Positions 7,830 to 16,627 are shown, numbered from the stretch's first letter. The stretch: DNA of 64,000 nucleotides from Flavonifractor sp. AGMB03687 (GCF_017811815.1 NZ_JADKZI010000001.1:614777-678776); one strand, 5' to 3'. Translations and numbers: made by a program. The notes: generated by a model from the sequence alone, not told the origin.

Positions 7830-9806
7830 ATGCGATCAATTCCAAACCTTAACTGGGTCAGTCAGACTGAGAAGCAGTTCCCCTGCGATGGGTTCCGCCT
7901 TTCAGCGGAGGAACCCCTTCTGAAGGCACTGTACCGGGGACTGGGAGAACTGCCCCTTCGGATGAGCGGTATCCCGCTCTCTGTCATCCAGCGGGATACC
8001 GGGTGGGAGCCGGAGGGGTACCAGCTTGCTCTGAGTCCCGCCGGGATCAGCCTGGAAAGCGCCACCCTGCGTGGTCTGCACTATGGCCTGTCCGCCCTGA
8101 AGCTGCTGCTCTTCCAGGGCAAGGGTACTCTGCCCGAGGGAACGGCCCAGGGACGGCCCCGCTTCTCCAACCGGGGTGTCTTTCTGGACGTATCCCGGGG
8201 CAAGATCCCCACAATGGACTATCTGGAGCACCTGGTGGTCTGGATGTCGGACCTGGGATACAACATCCTTCAGCTCTATTGTGAGGACAAGCTGGCTCTG
8301 AAGAAGCATCCGCTGGTAGGCTCCCTTACCGGCGTGCTGACCGAAGCGCAGATCCGGTCTTTGGATGAGCTGTGCCAGTCCTACTTTATTGAGCTCCAGC
8401 CTTGCATCCAGACCTATTCCCATATGCACGGTGTACTCCGCCTGCCCGGTTACAGCGGTCTGGCCGAGAATGAGAGCCTGTTCTCTCTGGCCGCGGGCAA
8501 TGAAAGCGTCTACGACTTCCTGGAAGATGAATTTGCCGAGACGCTCCCCTGGTTTTCTTCCCATACCCTGAATATCAATATGGATGAAGCTTATGATCTG
8601 GGTACCGGCTTCAGCAAAGAGGCAGTGGAAAGCAGGGGAAAGGGGACGGTGTTTTTCGAACACATCTGCCGGGTGATTGAGATTGCCCGCCGCCACGGTG
8701 CGGAAAAGATCCTGCTTTTTGGAGACGCAGTCCACAAATATCCGGAGCTGATGGACCGGCTTCCGGAAAATGTGGCCGTGATTGACTGGAACTACAATGC
8801 GGAGGAGCATTATCCCTCCCTGCTGGAATACCCGCCTCTGGGACGGGAGTTTTGGGCCGCCGGCGGCGTCAGCACCTGGAACTCCATTTTCCCGCGGGTG
8901 TATAACTCCTATGTCAATCTTTCCGGCTATTCCGCAGGGGCAAAGCAGCTGGGGGCGGACGGCTTCCTTGTGACCGACTGGGGCGATTATGGCCACATGC
9001 AGCCTTTGGGCCTGAGTCTGTACGGGTATCTGTTCGGCGCGGTCCACACCTTCGGTCCGGCGGATCAGACGCCAGAAACCTTTGAAAAGCATGCCTGGCC
9101 GCTCATCTTCCCTGACAGTCGGGTGGCTGGTGCCTTCCGGGCTTTGATGGACTCCAATCTGGCTCCCAATATCCAGACCGGCTTCAAGACCATGACCATC
9201 TATTATTTCTTTGATGATATGCTGAATGGTTTGGCCATGCATGGCAACGAGCGCTACCCCAAGATCAGCCGGGAGGCCTTTGCGGTACTGAAGGAAAAAG
9301 GTCAACAGGCCCTGGAGCTGCTGGAGGCTACCCGGGAGGATGCGGCCCGATGGGATTACCCGGACAGCCACTGGAAAGCGCTGTTTGGAGAAAACCTGGT
9401 AAGTGAGCTGACCCTTGCGGCCAAGATGACCTGCTTTATCGCTGAGAAGGGAGAGCTGGCCTACCGCATTTTGGAGCGGCTGGACGATCCTCATTGCAGC
9501 GGCGACGAGATGCTGGATATGATCTGCCAGATCCGGGCTCAGTATCAGACATTCCAGCTGCTCCGCGATGAATTCATTACAGTGTGGATGAAGCGGGCCC
9601 GCCGCATCGGCATTGAGACCAGCCTCTCGCTGTTTGACCGGGCTGGCGCCCAGATGGGCAAAACAGCTGCATGGCTGGCGGAGCAGCGCAAGGCGTGGCT
9701 GGATCACGGAACTGCCGACGTGCCCTATACGGCAGCAGAACATTATGGAGTTCTGTGGACGTCGGACTTCCAGAACATGTGGGACCGGGCCTATCCCTGG
9801 CAGTAG
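7830..9806 (+). CDS. GH20-like beta-N-acetylhexosaminidase, paralogue 1
   Basis: 658 residues from the ATG at 7830, 6 nt after AAAGGTG; a GTG at 7821 is an alternative. The N-terminal 100 residues resemble the GH20 accessory domain (GYQLAL...GLHYGLSALKLLL). The TIM barrel then begins with FSNRGVFLDVSRGKIP. GH20 catalysis uses a neighbouring Asp-Glu pair; D252-E253 in NINMDEAYD fit this position. No signal peptide is seen, so it should act in the cytoplasm on imported amino-sugar oligosaccharides. The C-terminal third (from about 420) is helical and not recognised. The 667-residue paralogue follows after 38 nt. Family assignment is good, substrate unknown. Confidence 0.78.
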   Translation: MRSIPNLNWVSQTEKQFPCDGFRLSAEEPLLKALYRGLGELPLRMSGIPLSVIQRDTGWEPEGYQLALSPAGISLESATLRGLHYGLSALKLLLFQGKGTLPEGTAQGRPRFSNRGVFLDVSRGKIPTMDYLEHLVVWMSDLGYNILQLYCEDKLALKKHPLVGSLTGVLTEAQIRSLDELCQSYFIELQPCIQTYSHMHGVLRLPGYSGLAENESLFSLAAGNESVYDFLEDEFAETLPWFSSHTLNINMDEAYDLGTGFSKEAVESRGKGTVFFEHICRVIEIARRHGAEKILLFGDAVHKYPELMDRLPENVAVIDWNYNAEEHYPSLLEYPPLGREFWAAGGVSTWNSIFPRVYNSYVNLSGYSAGAKQLGADGFLVTDWGDYGHMQPLGLSLYGYLFGAVHTFGPADQTPETFEKHAWPLIFPDSRVAGAFRALMDSNLAPNIQTGFKTMTIYYFFDDMLNGLAMHGNERYPKISREAFAVLKEKGQQALELLEATREDAARWDYPDSHWKALFGENLVSELTLAAKMTCFIAEKGELAYRILERLDDPHCSGDEMLDMICQIRAQYQTFQLLRDEFITVWMKRARRIGIETSLSLFDRAGAQMGKTAAWLAEQRKAWLDHGTADVPYTAAEHYGVLWTSDFQNMWDRAYPWQ

Positions 9807-9844
9807 CTCCCACAGGCAGTAAGTATAAAAATAGGTGAGATTGA

Positions 9845-11848
9845 ATGAACATAAAGATTTATCCCATGGTAAAGCAACTGCATCCCCAGGAGGGGGAATG
9901 CAAGCTCTCCGCTCTGGGACTGGTGTCCTGCAGCGAACCGGTAGAAGCGCGCTGGTGGAATGAATTTCCCGAGCACCTGCTGCCCACGGCGCAGGAGGAA
10001 AGTCACCCCTTCCGCTATACTGCGGGTGAGCCGATCGAGATTTCCGCCGCAGAGGAGGAGCAGGGGTACGTGCTGTCGGTTTCCACCAGCGGCATCGTGG
10101 TACAGGGCGCAGACAGTGCCGGCCTGCGCTATGGTCTGGATACGCTGGGTCAGCTGCTGGCTCAGGCCCAGAATGATACGCTGCCCTGCCTGACCATCCG
10201 GGACTACCCTTCCCTGAAGCACCGGGGCCTGATGCTGGACGTTTCCCGCGGAAAGGTATTTACCCGTCAGTACCTGATGGAACTGGTGACCCTGCTGTCC
10301 AAGCTGCGCTATAATGTGCTGCAGCTCTATATTGAGCATACCTTTGACTTCCAGCGCCACCCTGAGATCTGTGCCGACAGCGATCCGCTGACGGCAGAGG
10401 ATATCACCGCTCTGCAGGAGATGTGTAAGGCCAACGGGATCGAGCTGCAGGCAAACCTGCAGTCCCTGGGGCACTGTCGGCGCATTCTGACCCGGCCGGA
10501 GCACATGGCGCTTTCGGAAAGCGATATGTTCTGGTCTTTCAGCACCACCTCTGAGGGCTCGTTCCAGCTGCTGGACGAGCTGTATGAGGAATATCTGCCC
10601 CTGTTTGAAAGCCCCTGGCTCAATGTATGCCTGGATGAGCCCTACGACATCGGCTGCGGGCAGAGTGCGGATGCAAAGGCGCGCGGAGAGGATCTCTATC
10701 TCACCTATTTTCAGCGGATCCATCAGCTGGCCGGAAAATATGGAAAGCACATTATGGCGTTTGCCGACGTATTCCTGCGCAATCCGGAGAGCATGGCCCA
10801 GATGCCCGATGATGTCATTTATCTAGACTGGTGCTATGATCCTAAGGAGCACTACGGGACGCCTGCCAAGATCGGAGCCAGCGGGAGAAAATTCTGGGTC
10901 TGTCCCGGTACGGGAAATTGGAACACCCTCTTTCCCCGTCTGGATGGCGCAGTCTCCAATATTGTGCAGCTGCTTCGGGAAGGCATGGACGCAGGGGCGG
11001 ACGGCATGCTGCTGACCGACTGGAATGACCATGGCGCCTATGCCCAGCCCGGTCCCGGCTATTATGTTTATGCCTATGGCGGCTCCGCTGCGTGGCAGGG
11101 GAACGATCCCGGCGCAGAGCTGGTCTCCGCCCAGGTCGATCAGGTCCTGGGACTTGAGGGTTATGCCAACGTGGTACGGAAGCTGGCGGAGATCTATCAG
11201 ATCCCGCCGTTCTGGTCCAAAAACAGAAGTGAATGTGGTATGGCCCTCTTTGATGAGCCTGTATTTGGCCAGGCCATCCGGGGAATGGTCCCGCCGGAGA
11301 CGCTGCGTGCCTATGATCTGTCTCTTCCGGAGGGGATCGAGCCGGTGCTGGAACGACACTCCCAGCATCCGCTGCGCCCCTACTTCCAGATCACGCCTTC
11401 CGTGTGCGGTCAGGTCAGGGAGATCGTGATGGAGGCCAGAAAAGCGCTGGACAGCCTGGCTGACGGTAACATCAAAGATCAGCTTTTGTATCTGACGGAC
11501 GCCTTTATGCTGATGACCGACAAGCTGGCGTTCAGCAGACAGCTGCTGGAGGCCTTCCAGACACGGCGGGTGGATATTGCCCAATTCCTGCAGATGGAGG
11601 ATCAGCTGCGTCTGCTGATCAAGCGGTTTGTGCGCCTGCAGTTGGATTACGTAAAGATCTGGCTTTCTGTGGCACGGCCCTCTGAGATAGAGCTTTCCAT
11701 CACCTACTTTGCGCATATCATTGAGCGCCTGGACTATCTGAAAGAGTGGCTCTCTGTTCAGAGGGAACTGACGGCGGCTGGAAGAATTGTGGACTATGAT
11801 TTCGATACCTATGAGACCGCGGGCTATCGTACGCTTCCCACCTACTGA
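9845..11848 (+). CDS. GH20-like beta-N-acetylhexosaminidase, paralogue 2
   Basis: 667 residues, same architecture as the preceding gene: accessory N-domain (GYVLSVSTSGIVVQG...GLRYGLDTLGQLL), barrel start HRGLMLDVSRGKVFTRQY, and the candidate catalytic pair D264-E265 in CLDEPYDIG. No signal peptide, so cytoplasmic. The two proteins are clearly related but well diverged, which suggests different linkages or chain lengths of the same imported glycan. AGGTGAG precedes the ATG. The operon ends with a strong terminator 24 nt after the stop. Confidence 0.78.
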   Translation: MNIKIYPMVKQLHPQEGECKLSALGLVSCSEPVEARWWNEFPEHLLPTAQEESHPFRYTAGEPIEISAAEEEQGYVLSVSTSGIVVQGADSAGLRYGLDTLGQLLAQAQNDTLPCLTIRDYPSLKHRGLMLDVSRGKVFTRQYLMELVTLLSKLRYNVLQLYIEHTFDFQRHPEICADSDPLTAEDITALQEMCKANGIELQANLQSLGHCRRILTRPEHMALSESDMFWSFSTTSEGSFQLLDELYEEYLPLFESPWLNVCLDEPYDIGCGQSADAKARGEDLYLTYFQRIHQLAGKYGKHIMAFADVFLRNPESMAQMPDDVIYLDWCYDPKEHYGTPAKIGASGRKFWVCPGTGNWNTLFPRLDGAVSNIVQLLREGMDAGADGMLLTDWNDHGAYAQPGPGYYVYAYGGSAAWQGNDPGAELVSAQVDQVLGLEGYANVVRKLAEIYQIPPFWSKNRSECGMALFDEPVFGQAIRGMVPPETLRAYDLSLPEGIEPVLERHSQHPLRPYFQITPSVCGQVREIVMEARKALDSLADGNIKDQLLYLTDAFMLMTDKLAFSRQLLEAFQTRRVDIAQFLQMEDQLRLLIKRFVRLQLDYVKIWLSVARPSEIELSITYFAHIIERLDYLKEWLSVQRELTAAGRIVDYDFDTYETAGYRTLPTY

Positions 11849-11872
11849 TCGCTGCGGTATCTCAGTTAAAGA

Positions 11873-11910
11873 AAGGAAGCCCAGGGAGTATAGCTCCCTG
11901 GGCTTCCTTA
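11873..11910 (+). terminator. Intrinsic terminator of the ROK-importer-GH20 operon
   Basis: A perfect 16-bp stem (11873-11888 with 11894-11909) with a 5-nt TATAG loop. The 3' arm ends in CTTCCTTATT rather than a pure T-run. It lies 24 nt after the last stop of the operon. Confidence 0.85.
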
Positions 11911-12057
11911 TTCGTTCGAAGACGGTAACAATAATAGTTGGTTCTCAGCCTCAGGAATGGCGGATAAGCAATTCTGTATTCTTGCCGAAGAGTAGGCCTT
12001 CATTATAGGTTCAACATTGTTATTATGTGTTTTTTCTAAATTTGTGCTCAACCAGTA

Positions 12058-12279
12058 ATGGTCACGCCCCCAGCATTATTGCAAATGAAGTATGTCCTCT
12101 ACCGCGATATGAAAGAGTTCTATACCATTCCGAAACTGTGCCGTCTCTTTGAGTTGGACAAAAGTGAGCTGAGACAACACGCCGACAAATATGCCATCAG
12201 CCCGGTAGAGAATCAGTTCGGTAACTGGGGATTCCTCAAGGCTGGTGTGCAGAAGCTGCACAACGCTATCTACAAGTAG
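12058..12279 (+). CDS. Small DNA-binding-like protein of unknown function
   Basis: Up to 73 residues. The core YTIPKLCRLFELDKSELRQHADKYAI looks like a helix-turn-helix of the kind in small element-borne regulators, followed by GFLKAGVQKLHNAIYK. No clear ribosome binding site precedes the ATG at 12058; an internal ATG at 12085 or 12109 may be the true start. It lies 50 nt before an excisionase-like gene, with which it may be co-transcribed. Family not recognised with confidence. Confidence 0.5.
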   Translation: MVTPPALLQMKYVLYRDMKEFYTIPKLCRLFELDKSELRQHADKYAISPVENQFGNWGFLKAGVQKLHNAIYK

Positions 12280-12329
12280 CAGTGGAGCTACTAGCTCCAA
12301 AGCAGCAACTTCCATCAGGATCCCTGAGC

Positions 12330-12494
12330 ATGAGCGAGATCCTGACGGTCAAAGAGGCAGCAATTTTGCTCAAAACTAGCTGCCAGCAGATCTGCAGGAT
12401 GATCCAGAATGAGAAACTCCCGGCCGTCACGGTTGGCCGGGAGTGGAGAATCAGCAAGTACGCCCTGCTGGATTATCTGGGGTTCCCGTATTAG
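12330..12494 (+). CDS. Excisionase/MerR-type helix-turn-helix protein
   Basis: 54 residues from the ATG at 12330; a longer in-frame start at 12282 gives an unlikely N-terminus. The sequence SEILTVKEAAILLKTS, then ICRMIQNEKLPAVTVGREWR, is the classic HTH_17/excisionase fold: the tyrosine-rich or 'VGREWRI' wing is present and the protein ends after one more helix (YALLDYLGFPY). Such proteins bind element ends to direct excision or act as small regulators. No integrase is next to it, so it may be a remnant. Confidence 0.72.
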   Translation: MSEILTVKEAAILLKTSCQQICRMIQNEKLPAVTVGREWRISKYALLDYLGFPY

Positions 12495-12510
12495 CGGGAA
12501 CCCCATTTTT
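12479..12510 (+). terminator. Intrinsic terminator overlapping the excisionase-like gene end
   Basis: The 10-bp stem GGGGTTCCCG/CGGGAACCCC (12479-12488 with 12495-12504) contains the last codons and stop of the excisionase-like gene and is followed by ATTTTTATTT. Confidence 0.88.
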
Positions 12511-12682
12511 ATTTGGCCAACGTTTCTAAAAAAGAAATCAATGCCAGTATCTGTTTATCTGTAAGTTTGGTGATCTGTTGCAGCAACCGATCCTGCTTTG
12601 TATCCCAGTCGGACGGAACATCAAAATCCCTCAGTAAGATATACAGGGCATCACATGCTTGCCGAATAAAGATGGATGGCAT
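12509..12682 (-). CDS. Small conserved-looking protein, unknown function (57 aa)
   Basis: A 57-residue frame on the minus strand, from the ATG at 12682 to the TAA at 12509: it begins MPSIFIRQACDALYILLRDF and continues with an amphipathic helical pattern (LLQQITKLTDKQILALISFL). Codon use and hydrophobic periodicity look real, while the plus-strand frame across the same bases is Cys/Ser-rich and random-looking. It converges on the excisionase-like gene. The ribosome binding site is weak (CTTAGGT some 10 nt upstream). No function can be given. Confidence 0.5.
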   Translation of the reverse strand: MPSIFIRQACDALYILLRDFDVPSDWDTKQDRLLQQITKLTDKQILALISFLETLAK

Positions 12683-12815
12683 AGCTAGGCAGACCTAAGA
12701 GAAATGAAGTAGCTACTCTCTTTTATTTCGGGCGATTTAGAAATTGAACAGTACGGTTGACAGACCAAAGCCCACTAAAGAGTAGGCAATAATGCCGCAA
12801 AAATACTAACTGCTT

Positions 12816-12848
12816 GGGGACAGTCCGTTGGACCGTCCCCTCTTTTTC
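12816..12848 (+). terminator. Terminator-like hairpin between the small genes and the PucR gene
   Basis: GGGGACAGTCC (12816-12826) pairs with GGACCGTCCCC (12830-12840) with one A/C mismatch and a 3-nt loop, followed by TCTTTTTCT. The T-run makes it a terminator for + strand transcripts running into the 3' end of the PucR gene. The bases 12683-12815 hold no gene that I can support. Confidence 0.7.
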
Positions 12849-14383
12849 TATTGCATCAGCTGCAAAAAGGCCAGTGTGAGTCCTATGCGCATCCGCTCAC
12901 TACCGTCCTCCAGCCGCAGGCCAAAGCGCTCCTTGATCTGCCGGATGCGGTAAAACAGCGTGTTTTTGTGGATAAATAGTTCGTCCGCCGCCTTATGCGG
13001 GGTCTCCGCGTACTTCAGGTAGCTGGTCAGGGTAGCCAGATACTGGGTCTGGTTGGCCCGGTCATACTCCGCCAGCCGGATGACGTTCGGGCGGCAGAAG
13101 GAACCCAGGGGCGCATGCTGAGACAGAAGCTCGCCAATGTGATAGGGCAGATAATCCCGGTAATTGTAGACTGTCCGGTCAGGCGAGACCCGGCACCCCA
13201 GCTCAAACGCGGCCAGACTCTGCTGATAGGCGCAGCGCAGCTCCAGCAGCGTTTTGAAGCGTCCGCTGATCGCTGCCCGCAGCTTGTTTTTGGACAGATA
13301 CTCCAGCAGTCCTGTGTTGGTCTTATCATCCGCCGCACCGTCGGCGGGGTAAGCGGTGAAATATACGATCTTATTGTCATAAATGACCCAGCGGCTGTTG
13401 GGCAGCAGCGAATGGAGGGCCTCCGACACCAGCCGCGCTTTCCGGTCAAATACGCCGAATCTCTGGTCGAACACGGTAATGATGTACATGTTGTCGGTCA
13501 GCGTCCATCCCAGCTGCGCACTGCGAACGGTAGCTGTTTCGCCGTCGGTCACATTCCCGTTGAGCAGGTCGGCCAGCAGTACGCTGTGCTGCAGGCTGAC
13601 GTTGTTGCCATAAAAGTCGTTTTTCTGCAGTTCCAGCGCCACCAGGCGGCAAAGAAAATTCACCAGTTCAAAATCGTAGTGGGTAAATGGGCGGTTGCAG
13701 TCCATCACGCCGATCTGCGCCACCTCAATACCGTCGGAGTAGACCAGAGCTGTGATCCAGCCGTGGGCGGCGTCCGGCTCCTTGTTGTAATAGGGATAAT
13801 GAAACTGACGGGCGCACTCATACAGCTTGGCCCGCTTCATGGCATTGATGTTGGCATCCAGCATATATCCCACGTCTTTTTGGCGGGTCAGGTCCGCCCG
13901 CTGGAGAGTCAGATCCGAGTTGATGGCCAGGATCTTGTAGCTGGTATCCACTACGATCATGGGATTCCCCAGAACACGGTAGGCGCAGTCCAGCAGATGC
14001 TGCAGGCCCCGACCAGTGGACAGGGCCCCCACCAGCTCCCCGCAGGCAGACTGATAGCGATACTGCTGGGACAGGCACTGGCTGACCTGCCGGATTACAT
14101 TCTCCGGCGGACTGGAGGTCCACACCAGATTGACCCCCTCCCAGGCGGGCAGCTGGTCCTCATCCGGCCGGGGACCAATGCACAGACAACTGATGCCAAA
14201 CCGGGGCGGGGGCAGCTGTTCCAGCTGCCCAACATACAGTACGCCGATTTCCGGCGCATCATCGTTATCCGCCGGCAAGAAGGTCTCAATCTCGGCTTGG
14301 CGGTCAACGGAGCGCAGCCAGGTCACGTCTTTGAACTGCGCTTCTTCCAGCAGGCGAAACAATTCCAAACCCGTTTCCTCCAT
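12848..14383 (-). CDS. PucR/CdaR-family transcriptional regulator
   Basis: 511 residues. The C-terminal 60 residues are the PucR-type helix-turn-helix: YLKYAETPHKAADELFIHKN followed by TLFYRIRQIKERFGL, ending 10 residues before a hydrophobic tail. The middle (about 130-250) looks like a GAF-like sensory part (NPMIVVDTSYKILAINSDL), and the section around 300-400 is the usual GGDEF-like spacer. Members activate or repress catabolic operons in response to a small molecule. It is divergent from the acyl-carrier-protein operon, which is its likely target. A 9-bp inverted repeat lies just upstream of its start. Confidence 0.85.
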   Translation of the reverse strand: MEETGLELFRLLEEAQFKDVTWLRSVDRQAEIETFLPADNDDAPEIGVLYVGQLEQLPPPRFGISCLCIGPRPDEDQLPAWEGVNLVWTSSPPENVIRQVSQCLSQQYRYQSACGELVGALSTGRGLQHLLDCAYRVLGNPMIVVDTSYKILAINSDLTLQRADLTRQKDVGYMLDANINAMKRAKLYECARQFHYPYYNKEPDAAHGWITALVYSDGIEVAQIGVMDCNRPFTHYDFELVNFLCRLVALELQKNDFYGNNVSLQHSVLLADLLNGNVTDGETATVRSAQLGWTLTDNMYIITVFDQRFGVFDRKARLVSEALHSLLPNSRWVIYDNKIVYFTAYPADGAADDKTNTGLLEYLSKNKLRAAISGRFKTLLELRCAYQQSLAAFELGCRVSPDRTVYNYRDYLPYHIGELLSQHAPLGSFCRPNVIRLAEYDRANQTQYLATLTSYLKYAETPHKAADELFIHKNTLFYRIRQIKERFGLRLEDGSERMRIGLTLAFLQLMQ

Positions 14384-14393
14384 TTCACCCTAT

Positions 14394-14449
14394 TGTGCTG
14401 GAACACAAAGAGACCGCATTTTTTGTCGGTTTGTTTACACTCCAGCACA
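14394..14449. promoter_or_regulatory. Inverted repeat, candidate PucR-type operator in the divergent intergenic region
   Basis: TGTGCTGGA (14394-14402) and TCCAGCACA (14441-14449) are exact inverted copies, 38 nt apart. They lie between the pucR-like start (14383) and the acp start (14542). Spaced half-sites on the same intergenic stretch suit a dimeric regulator that loops or bridges DNA. AT-rich -10-like sequences (TATTATAG, TACAAT) are at 14465-14478. That the adjacent regulator is the binder is inference. Confidence 0.55.
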
Positions 14450-14541
14450 TGTTGAATTGCTTTTTATTATAGTACAATACACCAGAAGAAAGCAAGGAAC
14501 GTTGCTAAATCTATTCATTTTCAACAATGGAGGGTATTAAA

Positions 14542-14799
14542 ATGTCTGCATCTGTGCGTGAAGAAGTAAAGGCCAAGCTGATTCAGCGGGCAGCGCCCCT
14601 GTTTGGGAAAAAGCCCGAAGAGCTCACCGAAGAGCTGCGTTTTGTGGAGGATCTGAATGCCAAGTCGGTCCATTATTCTCAGATCACCACCTTCCTGGAG
14701 GACGAGTTTGATGTGGAGATCCCCTACATGACCTTCCGCCGGAAAAAGACCATCGGCGAGGCCATTGAGTACGTGTACGACCTGGTCGAGAACGGCTAA
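14542..14799 (+). CDS. Stand-alone acyl carrier protein
   Basis: 85 residues from the ATG at 14542, 7 nt after TGGAGGG; the ATG at 14527 overlaps that ribosome site and is rejected. The four-helix acyl carrier fold is clear: EELTEELRFVEDLNAKSVHY, then FLEDEFDVEIPYMTFRRKKT and GEAIEYVYDL. Ser42 is in the place that carries phosphopantetheine. The usual Asp-Ser-Leu motif reads Lys-Ser-Val, so this is not the fatty-acid ACP. An AcpS gene two genes downstream could load it. It would hold an acyl or amino-acyl group as thioester for the other enzymes of the operon. Confidence 0.85.
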   Translation: MSASVREEVKAKLIQRAAPLFGKKPEELTEELRFVEDLNAKSVHYSQITTFLEDEFDVEIPYMTFRRKKTIGEAIEYVYDLVENG

Positions 14800-14821
14800 A
14801 AAACGAGAGGAGCTGAATACC

Positions 14822-16594
14822 ATGGCAGAGTGTCCCAAGGGTGAATACGTAGTCAAAAAGGAAGTGTTCGGCGGCGAGGAGCTGGAGGCTATCTACCGCG
14901 TGGCCCGCAAGCCGGTAGCCAATCAGGAAGAGGTCGACCTGGCCACCAGCGACGACCCCATGGCCCGCATGGGTCAGGGCTTCTGTCCCGCCTTCAATCA
15001 GCGGGTCTACGAGGCGGCTCCCGGCATCCTGTGTGAGCAGGATGTGCCCGTGAAAATGCGAGACGGTGCCACCATTTACTGCGATATCTTCCGTCCCAAG
15101 GATGAGAGCAAGACCTATCCCGCCATTGTGTCCTGGAGCTGGTTCGGCAAGCGCCCCGGCGACGGCATGAGCGAGTGGCAGATCATGGGCGTACCCCCTC
15201 ACACCGTCTCCAAGATGGCCAAGTTCGAGAGCCCCGACCCCATGTACTGGTGCTATCAGGGTTACGCCGTGGCCAACGTGGATGTTCGCGGCGCCGGCCA
15301 TTCTGAAGGCGCCGTACATATGTTTACTCACCAGGACCGGGAGGATGGCTACGACTTCGTAGAGTGGCTGGCCGCCCAGCACTGGTGCAACGGCAAGGTG
15401 GGCATGTCCGGCAACTCCGGCGTCGCCATGCATCAGTGGGGCATCGCTGCCATGCAGCCCCCGCACCTGGCCTGCATCGCCCCCTGGGAGTGCACCACCG
15501 ACCTCTTCCGCGAGAGCCTCTATGAGGGCGGCATCCCCGCACTGAGCTTCAACGAGTTTATCGCCGCCCAGGTCACCGGTACCGGCGGCGTGGATGATCA
15601 GGTGGCCATGGCCCGCAAGTACCCCTTCATGAACGCCTACTGGCAGGACAAGATCGCCGACTGGGCCAGCGTGAAGATCCCTGTGTACCAGACCGCCGGC
15701 TGGAGCCACTTCCACCTGCCCGGTTCCATCAACGCCTGGCGCCGGTGTAAGAGCCGCCGCAAGTGGCTGCGTATCCACCGGGACTTTGAGTGGCCCGACA
15801 CCTACGCTCCCGAGAACCTGGAGGACCTGAAGCGCTTCTATGACCGCTACCTGAAGGACATCCACAATGGCTGGGAGATGACCCCCAAGGTGCGGGTGGA
15901 CGTGATGGACGCCTTCGATCTGGACCACGCCGACCGCCGTCCCGAGACCAGCTTCCCCCTGCAGCGCACCCAGTACAAGAAGCTGTACCTCAACGCCGCC
16001 GACACCAGCCTCCAGACCACCCCTGTGGAGACGGAGAGCCAGATCTCCTACGACGGCAACACCGGCAAGGTGGAGTTTGACATGGCCTTCGATGAGGACA
16101 CTGAGCTGACCGGCTACATGTACCTGCGCTTGTATGTGGAGGCCGACGGCCACGACGATATGGACCTGTTCGTCAACATCCAGAAGGCGGATGCCTCCGG
16201 CCGCTGGATCCCCTGGTTCACCCTGAACGAGCCCCATCCCGGCGCCTGGGGCAAGATGCGAGTCTCCCGCCTCGAGCTGGACGAGAAGCTGTCCACCAAG
16301 TTCTGCCCCGTGCTGGCCCAGAAGCGTGAACTGAAGCTGTCCAAGGGCGAGATCGTGCCGGTGGACATCGCCATCGTGCCCTCCAGCCGCTTCTGGCACA
16401 AGGGCGAGCGCATCCGCGTTCAGATCGCCGGCCGCTACATCCGTGAGGGCTGGTTCGAGCCTCTGGCTTGGGACACCGACAACCGCGGCAATCATATCAT
16501 CCACACCGGCGGCCAGTACCAGAGCTTCCTCCAGGTGCCCATGATTCCCAGCAAGTACGACTACTACATGGACATGGGCTACGAGAGCAACTGA
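14822..16594 (+). CDS. CocE/NonD-type (S15-like) alpha/beta hydrolase
   Basis: 590 residues from ATG 14822 (AGAGGAG site). The catalytic domain has the family's early Arg/Asp-rich entry (VKMRDGATIYCDIFRP), the VRGAGHSEG loop, and GMSGNSGVA with the likely nucleophile Ser199; most relatives read GNSW. The C-terminal jelly-roll of X-Pro dipeptidyl peptidases follows (about 400-590, YLNAADTSL...FQVPM-like end). Family members cleave acyl esters or amides such as cocaine, cephalosporin esters or proline peptides. No signal peptide is seen, so it acts in the cytoplasm. Third-letter G/C is very high, which marks strong expression. Its partner choice in an acyl-carrier operon is unusual. Confidence 0.88.
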   Translation: MAECPKGEYVVKKEVFGGEELEAIYRVARKPVANQEEVDLATSDDPMARMGQGFCPAFNQRVYEAAPGILCEQDVPVKMRDGATIYCDIFRPKDESKTYPAIVSWSWFGKRPGDGMSEWQIMGVPPHTVSKMAKFESPDPMYWCYQGYAVANVDVRGAGHSEGAVHMFTHQDREDGYDFVEWLAAQHWCNGKVGMSGNSGVAMHQWGIAAMQPPHLACIAPWECTTDLFRESLYEGGIPALSFNEFIAAQVTGTGGVDDQVAMARKYPFMNAYWQDKIADWASVKIPVYQTAGWSHFHLPGSINAWRRCKSRRKWLRIHRDFEWPDTYAPENLEDLKRFYDRYLKDIHNGWEMTPKVRVDVMDAFDLDHADRRPETSFPLQRTQYKKLYLNAADTSLQTTPVETESQISYDGNTGKVEFDMAFDEDTELTGYMYLRLYVEADGHDDMDLFVNIQKADASGRWIPWFTLNEPHPGAWGKMRVSRLELDEKLSTKFCPVLAQKRELKLSKGEIVPVDIAIVPSSRFWHKGERIRVQIAGRYIREGWFEPLAWDTDNRGNHIIHTGGQYQSFLQVPMIPSKYDYYMDMGYESN

Positions 16595-16627
16595 TCCATA
16601 GGGCGGCATCAGGCAGGAGGCGGTGTT

